In this document: positions 56,107 to 64,000 of the stretch, in pieces
Layout: every line of letters starts with the position of its first letter
Position numbering within the stretch: position 1 is the first letter of the stretch
Source: Harmonia axyridis
Lineage: Eukaryota; Arthropoda; Insecta; Coleoptera; Coccinellidae
DNA: 64,000 nt
Assembly: GCF_914767665.1 (NCBI RefSeq)
Contig: NC_059505.1
Span: 35,957,506-36,021,505, forward strand
Direction of reading: 5' to 3'
Made by a program: the position numbers and the translations under genes
The notes under the pieces: model-generated
The model's database searches: none
Told to the model about the DNA's origin: nothing
What the model saw: the letters and a program-made list of their open reading frames with translations, nothing else

Positions 56107-56191
56107 CAGAACTGTCGATTTACAGATCTTTTTTTCTACTCACACTGCGGCATTCGTCAGGTCTAAATCTTCAGTCGAATCGACAGTTCTG
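56107..56191. repeat. Hairpin with 14-bp perfect stem
   Basis: CAGAACTGTCGATT and AATCGACAGTTCTG enclose a loop of about 57 nt. It starts directly after the MITE end. No evidence for processing as a small RNA. Confidence 0.6.
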
Positions 56192-56559
56192 GCTTTCAGG
56201 AAATTCTGAATTTTGAGATTCTGAATGATTGAGGTTGATTGAATTCATTGAAAAATTAATCTCGTTTAAGCAACCATTTTGTAACCCACAAACGTTTGTT
56301 CTTTTATTATTGTTCAATGACAGAATCATTGGAGCAGCTTTCTTTCCATTTACTGACATTATTTGTGTATTTGAAGAGCTGAACTGAACGTAAAACTCAA
56401 AATGTTAGGTGTTCGATCGTCAGATCTCTATCTTCAGGTACAGTCGTTCGATTTGATCCTATTGTGGATAGCACATTTTATATTTTTATTATCATGTCGT
56501 GGGTACATTTAAATAGACATCTTTAGAAGATTAGAAGACTAATTTTTTCGACATAAAGG

Positions 56560-57030
56560 GTGTATCAATAGAATAGAAATGATACAATTTGAAATGGTTA
56601 CATTGACAACTTTGATTATTATTTTTTGACATTTCTTATGTCATTTGTGTTCAGTATGTTAGGTTAGGTTAGGTTTTGCCATTGATTCATAGATACACAC
56701 TTCAATAGTTCAGTATAATTCAGTTATTGTTGAATTGGTTTATCAAAATCAGTGATCATTTGTGAATACTAAGAGAAATTCAACAAAAACTCATAGACAT
56801 TATTCATTTGATCGACACTATGCGTCGACAAATTTGAAAGTGAGTCAGTATTCACAAATGTGGAGTGGTTTTGGCAAAATAATTCAACAATTCCTAAACG
56901 TTGTTGAAGCTTGTATCTTTCCATAATTAATTAAACTACTGAGCAGAACTGACATGAAGAATATAAGAAATATTACAGTGTTGCCATGATGACCATTTCA
57001 AATCGTATACTCTCTATTGGAAAACCATAT
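56560..57030. mobile_element. Foldback MITE, family c, copy 1
   Basis: CAATAGAATAG, ATTTGAAATGG and TGACATTTCTTATGTC on the left are mirrored by GACATGAAGAATATAAGAAA, CCATTTCAAAT and CTATTGG on the right. Arms are about 100 bp. The centre contains GTTAGGTTAGGTTAGGTT. A shorter relative lies at 63412. Confidence 0.7.
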
Positions 57031-59447
57031 ATCAAGGAATTCAATGAAAAAATTACTCCAATGTTGATAAATTCATCGAGACAAGGATAAAGTTTTTTTT
57101 TAATTTTAATAATCAAAAACATAATTTCAGAGAGAAATGAAAAAGATGTTTTTTCCTCCTGCTTAGTTCCAAAAAAACTCACCTTCAACATATCATGAAT
57201 TCGACCAGCGTTTAGGTAAAATCGAAAATTTTAACATTTTATCTAGTTTTTTTCAATTTCGCCTCATATTTCAATGATTCACATATCATATACATACGTT
57301 TAGATTTCTCAAGTGTCGATTTTCGTGTAAAACAAGTAAACATCTGTGATTGATTTTCTTTAACTGCATTTTACTGTTCAAGAACCTAAAGAATGCTACA
57401 ATAGATGTAAGATACGTATTTTTGCACATACACCGACAAGCTTATTCGAAAATGATCAAATGGTGATATTTTTCGTAACTGGAAGCAATATTTCGAATAT
57501 TTTTCTGTTATGTAAGTATATTCGAATCAGAGTGAGTATGTAAGTAGCTAAAGATATGAGTTTCTACGATAATTTCCAAAGCAATAATATTAAATAGTAG
57601 TTATAGTGGTCGTTATTGATCAACCTGTTATCAATTCAAATAAAAATAATAATTTTAAAGAGTATATAAAGCAGCTTACCTCATTTTATGGTGGTAGGAT
57701 CATGAAATGGAGCAATTTCACTGCTGTGTGCACGGAAAATTGTTGTTATTATTATTCTATCACGTTCGGGCCATTCATTTGTACAATTACATGGCACAGG
57801 TTTTTTAGAGAGTAAGTATTATTTCCTAAATAATTTCAGTAGGTAATCATTATAATTTCGACGAAATATTATTTTGATCGAATTCTTCAAATTTTGATTA
57901 TTTTTTTTTAATTACTCGTCATATCAACCTCTTTCAAATCGAATATAAGAAGAAATAACGATAAATTTCAATTTCTACGGAAAAAGGAATCAAAAAATTC
58001 ATTCGTTATTACTTGTCATGATTTTACCAACTGAAATATCATTGTGAATGAATGATTTTAGGTATATCAATTAAAATTTTATATATCAAAACGAAAAAAG
58101 AATTATTTTTCAATTAGAGAGTTTTATTCGCTTTTCTAATAAAGTTTTATTGGAATCCATTGTGATTTTCACTAATTTCACAATTCAGTTATTGCTCAAA
58201 TAAAATCCTATCTCTATGAATATCATTCAATTAAACCTTTTCATCGAATACACTGTATAGATTATATGATGAAACATAATAATAACAATTAAATTAATCA
58301 TGTCCTATTTCCCTATACATGACGTAAAATCTCTTTATTGAAAAACTGCTGAAAATGTAATTTCAATTCGAAAATATTTGCGAAATGCAATCATATTAAC
58401 TGTATATTATGTAAATTTCATTTGCCTAGAGTAATGTTTAATTATGTATTGAAATATAGTTCAAAGTGAAATGAAACTAACCTCTTTAGAAAAAAACGTA
58501 GATTTAGGTAGACTGTTCAAGAAAGGCAGAACAAGAGGACCTGTAGTAATTCATTTGGGCTCTAAGTGAAAACACTTTTACATATTTCGTTGGTATTTTT
58601 CTTCAAATTTAACTCTGGAGAAGATGAAAAGATTTTTAGCATCAATAAATTTTCTCGATTTCAAATAAAAAATGTCGAACATGCTCAATGTGCTAAATGT
58701 TTTTTGCCTATGGCAATGTCGAAAGTTGTTATTGTTCCACTTTCTCATAGTTTTTATGGATGGAATCTTCATGGCCTAGTTTAAAAACGATCACAACTGC
58801 AGACGACTGCAATTTATGCAGTCACCTATGAAAAATGTTACCTCTTAAATGATCTTCTATTATTTGTCAAATTGAAAGTGGAATGATTTCAGTAAATAAT
58901 CAAAAGTTAATCACTTCCTATGTCAAATAAATTACTATAGGATCATGAGAATGGTGCCTTGGATGTTCTTGTTGTAAGGTGACACAATGTTAAATAAATG
59001 ACTCAAAACAATTGTTGTAACAACATGTACATTAACTGAATAATAAAAAACTTATTATAAATTTGTCCTCATCTGTGTGACCTTGCCTAATCACGTATTT
59101 TCCGAGGTGGTTATATGAACTCCTTCTGTTTTTTAGGAACCTATTTCAAGTGAGAAAAACCAACACACAAATATGATAAGTTTCAAGTATTTGATGTAAG
59201 TGGAAAACCCGCGTAATTTGAAATCCGTCATTTGTTTCGGAAGTTCAATGGGATTGAACAATTCATAATTACAGTCTATTCTCTGGAAATGAGGAAACAC
59301 CAAAAAATTAATACTATAATTAATGTTATTTCCTCTGTGAGTTCGTCATCTTTATCTCTTGAATAGAATCTTTATCTCTTCGGAAAAGAAAACTTTTGAA
59401 TTTTTGGCAAGAGTTCATTGCTCTGCGATTTTATGAGAGATATATAC
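57031..59447. other. AT-rich intergenic DNA
   Basis: No domain-bearing frame, repeat end or RNA gene that I can support. Short open frames (for example 57606-57815 and 58566-58784) lack splice or domain context. Confidence 0.5.
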
Positions 59448-59816
59448 AGGGTGATTCACCGGAATGACCTATTAGACGTTTATCTAAAATTAAACATAAT
59501 TTTGAGCTGAGATTTTGCATATTGGGGTTTGAGAGAATAATCTTTCTCCCTAAAATATTTTCAGATCTCTACAATTTCCGGTTGTACCGGAAACAGACTA
59601 CTACTTCCTTATTTCAAATGGTACACTCAGTATATTATTGCATCATTAGATAGCTTTTTTTTTCGAAAAAATTGTTTTCTTTTTCGATTTTGCAAATACG
59701 CGTTTGCGGTTTGGACCAAAAATGTACAGGGTGTTTGTAAGAAGAACATGAACTTAGACAACTCAAATTCATCAAACCTCAAGATTTTCAAATTAGAACC
59801 TATATTTTTATTATTT
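59448..59816. repeat. ACAGGGTG-type repeats, two motifs
   Basis: TATACAGGGTGATTCACCGG at 59450 and GTACAGGGTGTTTGTAAG at 59724 resemble the termini of the foldbacks elsewhere in the window. Arms are not apparent. Confidence 0.45.
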
Positions 59817-60592
59817 CAGTCGACAAAAATAGTGGGGGTTACTCGAGCAAATCCTATATCTAAAATGAATACTTTAAGAGTTTATTTTTGCCATCAATAC
59901 CACCTTGAGGCCGTTCAGAGAAGGTTTTTGAAATTCTTAGTTTGGAGGGAGGATAGGGTTTATCCACCAAGAGGATTCGACCATGGTGCATTGTTACGTC
60001 GATTCAATGTGGTTTCGCTGCGGGATAGGGAGGAATTTTGTGTCTCAGATTCCTATACAAACTACTGCACAACAGTATAGATTGCCCACCTCTTCTGGCT
60101 GCTTTGGGATTCCGCGTTCCAAGACTTGCGTCCCGTGCGGTGGAGTTATTCCACTTGGAGACACCCAGGACCAATTCTTTGATACAGTCCCCCATTTGGT
60201 TCATGGAGTCTACTTTCAACTCAGTTGCGAGAGAGTGTGACATTCACTTTGATTCGTTGGCGTGTATTGTCGATAAATATGTAACGGGGTTAGATTGAAT
60301 GTATATGATTGTATTTTTTTTATATTTTTGGTATACGGTTATCTTCTTGCTCTTGAGATATTATATTGGTTATCAGTGTTGATTTTTGATGTGTTATGTA
60401 TTGAAGCTAATTTAGATTATTGTGAATCGATATTGTCGGTTCATTTCTGTATTTTTTTTTTTGTTTTTTTTCATCTCATTTTGCACTGTAGCTTGGTTTT
60501 TTTTTTATTACTTGGTTAATTATTTTCTGTAATTGGGTGTTTACCTGTTGAAAATAAAGATCTTATTATTATTATTATTATTAAGAGTTATC
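59817..60592 (+). mobile_element. 3' end of a jockey/CR1-like non-LTR retrotransposon
   Basis: Two overlapping frames read VQRRFLKFLVWREDRVYPPR, then LYKLLHNSIDCPPLLAALGF, RVPRLASRAVELFHLETPRT, ending YVTGLD stop at 60298. This is the thumb/C-terminal part of a LINE reverse transcriptase with one frameshift. An untranslated tail follows and ends in (ATT)n at 60560-60585. 5'-truncated, as is usual for LINEs. Confidence 0.88.
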
Positions 60593-60649
60593 GAGGAAGA
60601 AGTTTAAATGAGGGTAAACCGCAATTCCTAACTGTGGAGTAGTCTGTGA

Positions 60650-60825
60650 CTTCCGGAAAACACAGAAAGAAACTAAAATTCGATGTTTGAATAAATTCCA
60701 TCGAATGATACAAAAAACCGCTCCATGGATTGAATTGAAATTCTCTCAGTGGGCAGAAATGAGGGAGGCCTATATCCAGCAGTGGATGCAAAGGGCTGAT
60801 TGATGATGATGATGGTACACGTTGC
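60650..60825 (+). mobile_element. 3' end of a second LINE (ATG-repeat tail)
   Basis: GAGGCCTATATCCAGCAGTG encodes EAYIQQWMQRAD followed by TGATGATGATGATGG. This terminal block with an ATG/GAT repeat tail is common at the 3' end of insect LINEs. Only about 175 bp remain. 60826-61439 is plain AT-rich DNA. Confidence 0.7.
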
Positions 60826-61439
60826 TTGAAAAATTTTTTCATCATGAGATCTTAAAACTATAAACTTCAAGCTTCAAAAAACTTTTTTTAAAATTGGCAT
60901 ACGACCATTGTTATCGAAAATACAGCTATTTGAAAAACCGCTGAAAATTTCGAATTTTATTTTGATCCTTTAATTTATTCCCCTAGTGTATTTCAAAAAT
61001 TCTGAGATCTATAATTGGTACATGAATGAATGATTTGAAGCTCCTGTGCAATTTTTTCAAGTGGTATTTCGCAGAAATGTTTAAGAAGCCAAAAACGAAT
61101 AAAAATTGCTACGCTTTTCTCAGAAACTAAGGGCCATTTGCATTAAAAGTACTACAAAAAAGTTAAAATAGTTTGTATTAAAAGCGGAAATAATAGATCA
61201 AATAATCATTTTTAAGGCGATTTTGTTAATTTCCAGTAATAATACTTTGGAAACCACTCAACGAAAAAAATCACCCGAGAACAAATACATTTTTACACCC
61301 AAAAAAAATGAAACAAATCGATCAAAACAAATCGCCTCATCAAAAGTGCAATATGAATTTAGAATTAGCAATTGCATTGTGTCAATCCTATTATTTAACT
61401 GATAACAGAACTATTTCGACACCAGTTAATCATTAAATA

Positions 61440-61743
61440 TATCAAGTGTATATCTTCTGGATCACGTTCTGTCGCTTTCTATTTCCACAAGAGGTGTTGG
61501 TGAAAATTTCTGAACAGATAAGACGAGCTTGGTCGAGCCGATGGTAATCCTATCCTAATCAGTCAGTGGCTGACTGTTGGAGGAGGAACTTCAAATCAAA
61601 CGGTCAAGTTGAAGTGAACCAGTTGTGTTTATGTTTTATATTCAAGGTTCGGTTTTGGTCACGAAATATTCCACCCAATTTAGTGCTACTTATGCTATTA
61701 CCTCGTGTATTATTGTTGTCGGCAATGAAAATTCAACTTTAAA
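61440..61743 (+). promoter_or_regulatory. Candidate promoter and first exon of a downstream gene (weak)
   Basis: Unique, GC-richer sequence. Inr-like ATCAGTCAGT at 61557. An ATG at 61631 is open for 37 codons (MFYIQGSVLVTKYSTQFS ...) up to a strong donor AAA|GTGAGT at 61744. No domain; a non-coding first exon is equally possible. Confidence 0.22.
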
Positions 61744-62263
61744 GTGAGTTTTGATGTTTTTTTTAAGGGTGGATTGGTCATATAATTTTTTTTCTTATTT
61801 GAATCTAGAGACCGGTGTATTGTGTTAATTTTCCTATTTTTCCGAGTATAATCTTCTTTTGAGGTAGATCAATAATAGCATAGTTAAGTTTTGTTGTGGA
61901 AATTGTTGAAAATTACCACTTCACCTATACTTATACTGAATGAAACATTTTTTACGAAATCTCAGTTTTGAAAGTTGAGAATTTTTCGAATGAATTAACG
62001 CTTAATTTGGTGCATTCAAGCAAAGTTTGACGGTATCAAAAATATGGAAAAATCGATGAAAATTAGAATTTTCCTTTTTTATTTTCTAGCAGTACCTAAT
62101 ACATATTTTAATATTTATACATATTTGTTCTCGCATTTTCTATTTATGATTCCTTATTTTCTAAGCCTTTTTTCACACCAATTTCAAATAATCGATTCTA
62201 TATAGCATCTTATTTATAAAGAAAATGAATTCTTCAGTCTTGTTGTTTCCTAGTTAAGATGCG

Positions 62264-63031
62264 TACAGGGTGTTTCACGTAAGCGGGTCACTGGATTTTG
62301 TGGCTTATCCTTTGAGCAATATTGAAAAGTGGCCCATCAAATTGATAGTATTTTTCACGGGCTATCCAAATATGTTATCGGAAAAACTATAGAACCAAGG
62401 TATGGAAAGTTATTGAGGAAAAACCATTTTTTGCAAATTTGACTGGTTTTAAGAATAAGAAGGTCTAGGGACAATCTCTCACCATATGTTCCTTCATTCG
62501 AACTTTCGGTTTTCTAGAAAACAAAAAATTATAATTCATAATAAATGTTCCCATATTTTCTGAATGCCCAATCGATTCTGAATCCGAATATGTAAATGTA
62601 GTGGAAGTTTTTCTCATTTATTTCGAGCAATTCCATCCAAAATCAACTTGAGAAAATTCAGATTCCATATTCGGAAAATATATCCATGTTGTATATGGTT
62701 CTATAAATTTTTGATTGTTAAATTTTGAAGATTTAATTTTTGATTATGATAAAAGCTAAAATATAAAGCATGAATTTTCATTCAAAGCTCTCAATATGTT
62801 TACTCTCGAAGAAAGAAGTGTTATTTTGGAAATAGTAGAGTAAACAATTTTTTTTTGGAAAAATGTTTTTTTCTCAATAACTTTCCATTACTTGGTTCGG
62901 TAGTTGTTCCGATAGCATATTTCGATAGCCCGTGAAAAATACAATCATAGTGATGAAGCACTTTTCAATATCGCTCAAAGGAAAAGCCACAAAATCCAGT
63001 GACCCGCTTACGTGAAAGAAACACTCTGTAC
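62264..63031. mobile_element. Foldback element, arms about 150-165 bp
   Basis: TACAGGGTGTTTCACGTAAG and CGGGTCACTGGATTTTGTGG on the left are mirrored by CCACAAAATCCAGTGACCCG, CTTACGTGAAAGAAACACTC on the right. Further pairing: TTTTTCACGGGCTATC with GATAGCCCGTGAAAAA, GAAAGTTATTGAG with CTCAATAACTTTC. About 768 bp, no transposase. Confidence 0.9.
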
Positions 63032-63411
63032 AGGTTTTTCGTGTGGTCTACAAATTCTCAAACATTATCTCTGAAAATTTGAGTGGAGAATGTTGAAAAA
63101 TATCGTCACAGAATTGTTGCAAAGTTTTATTATAGAAAACAACGTTTTGGATATTGCGATATTGGATATTCCACATTGAATTATTATTCATGTTTAACGC
63201 AAGCAGAGCATTTTTATTGCTTTATTGTTTTCATATATTCATGACTCAGTTCAACTACCCAGAATTTCTTTTTGAATTATCTAGCTAATTTTTTTATGAT
63301 TGTGATTAAAACAGGGAATCTAAGGATATGAAGTCATATTGATTGTTTCCTCTAGATCGATTTGAAGAGATCTTGAAGAATCTAAGAAAAAATTCAATAT
63401 ATGGGATTGTC

Positions 63412-63668
63412 CTATATAGTTATTGGTTATAATAGCAACCCTGTATATTAATTTTTGATATTTCTCATGTCATTTTGGGTTCATCTCTGTGTTCACAAAT
63501 GGGTACCGATTTTGATGAAACAATTTAATAATTTCTAAACCTTGTTAAAACGTTTATCGTTCCATGATTGAATGACATAACCCACTGACACAAATGATAT
63601 AAGAAATGTCGAAAAAAGTTTTGCTATTATCATATTTTCAAATTGTATAATTCCTATTGAAAAACCCT
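63412..63668. mobile_element. Foldback MITE, family c, copy 2 (internally shorter)
   Basis: TGATATTTCTCATGTCATTT, TTCACAAATG, AATTTCTAAACCTTGTT, GATATAAGAAATGTCG and CAAATTGTAT follow the same order as 56560-57030. The centre is deleted. The remainder to 64000 is AT-rich with no supported gene. Confidence 0.65.
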
Positions 63669-64000
63669 TTAACACTCGATAATAGATATTCATTTTCAGA
63701 TGTTTTTACTCCCAAATATTCCTTCAAAAAGAAGAAAAGCTTCAAACTAATTCAGAAGTGCTTTGTTAACTCTGTATCAAATAGTTTTTGTGCTGTTATT
63801 GAATCTTTTGGTTTCAAGTTTGCATTCAAATTCCGAACATTACAATTTAAAAAGTCAGGAACGATAAAAAACATTTTCGCCTACAATAGATACTCGATAA
63901 ATTTCGAATGAAATAGCAGTATAGATTGTCTAAAGATAAATGTATAAATATTGCATTTCAAGGCAAAATTCCATGTCCTCTCTAATTTTTATGAATGAGA

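Noticed and set aside
56655..56680. GTTAGGTTAGGTTAGGTT resembles insect telomere repeats (TTAGG)n
   Set aside because: Only three units, inside a foldback element; no array, so not evidence for a telomere.
57606..57815. Cys/Tyr-rich short frame considered as a later exon of the host gene
   Set aside because: No acceptor in phase 1, and the gene already ends convincingly at 54582.
63657..63911. 84-codon Lys/Phe-rich frame near the right edge
   Set aside because: Typical translation of AT-rich DNA; no domain; overlaps the foldback remnant edge.

Overview
The window is insect nuclear DNA. It holds one large multi-exon gene on the + strand whose long, AT-rich introns are packed with transposon relics. 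The evidence for an insect is a secreted cysteine-rich protein of a type I know only from insects, several Tc1/mariner lineages, hAT and Tigger elements, and 3' ends of jockey-like retrotransposons. A beetle is plausible, but nothing here fixes the order.

Host gene. Nine exons (3360-3501, 7096-7163, 13597-13848, 15562-15798, 29940-30162, 34768-34913, 45768-46067, 49380-49595, 54476-54582) join in one frame across GT-AG introns and end at TGA 54580-54582. They encode about 562 residues. The signal-peptide exon is not seen and probably lies left of the window. The product looks like an extracellular glycoprotein with a C-terminal hydrophobic tail (GPI signal or membrane anchor). It is built from two copies of a cysteine-rich module, and most of the corresponding intron positions and phases match between the copies. 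From memory I link it to the uncharacterised insect DUF7042-7045 proteins. I could not check this.

Transposon layers, left to right. A Tigger deletion derivative (1-494) is followed by a 21-bp tandem repeat and a MITE with three copies in the window (3846, 5485, 55550). A DD34D mariner family ('mariner-2') has copies at 6304, 14205, 19097, 23566, 25464, 42291 and 52424. A DD41D mariner-like family has copies at 9637, 11713, 21544, 30903, 33357 and 53691; the five copies long enough to show it share one internal deletion. A second DD34D family ('mariner-3') lies at 15824, 35965, 51203 and 53014. Non-autonomous hAT elements with 8-bp target duplications lie at 17257, 27661, 32355 and 46966. An apparently intact Tigger with a spliced 538-aa transposase lies at 37476-39708. 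Long inverted-repeat (foldback) elements lie at 19169, 29102, 43826, 56560 and 62264. Many elements are nested, so insertion order can be read.

The 3' side (54583-64000) is mostly AT-rich non-coding DNA with two retrotransposon 3' ends, more foldbacks and a weak candidate for the first exon of a next gene near 61631. I saw no tRNA, rRNA or CRISPR array. The best targets for follow-up are the duplicated gene architecture, the 63-bp duplication of the last splice acceptor around a chimeric mariner insert, the intact Tigger, and the amplified DD41D deletion derivative.
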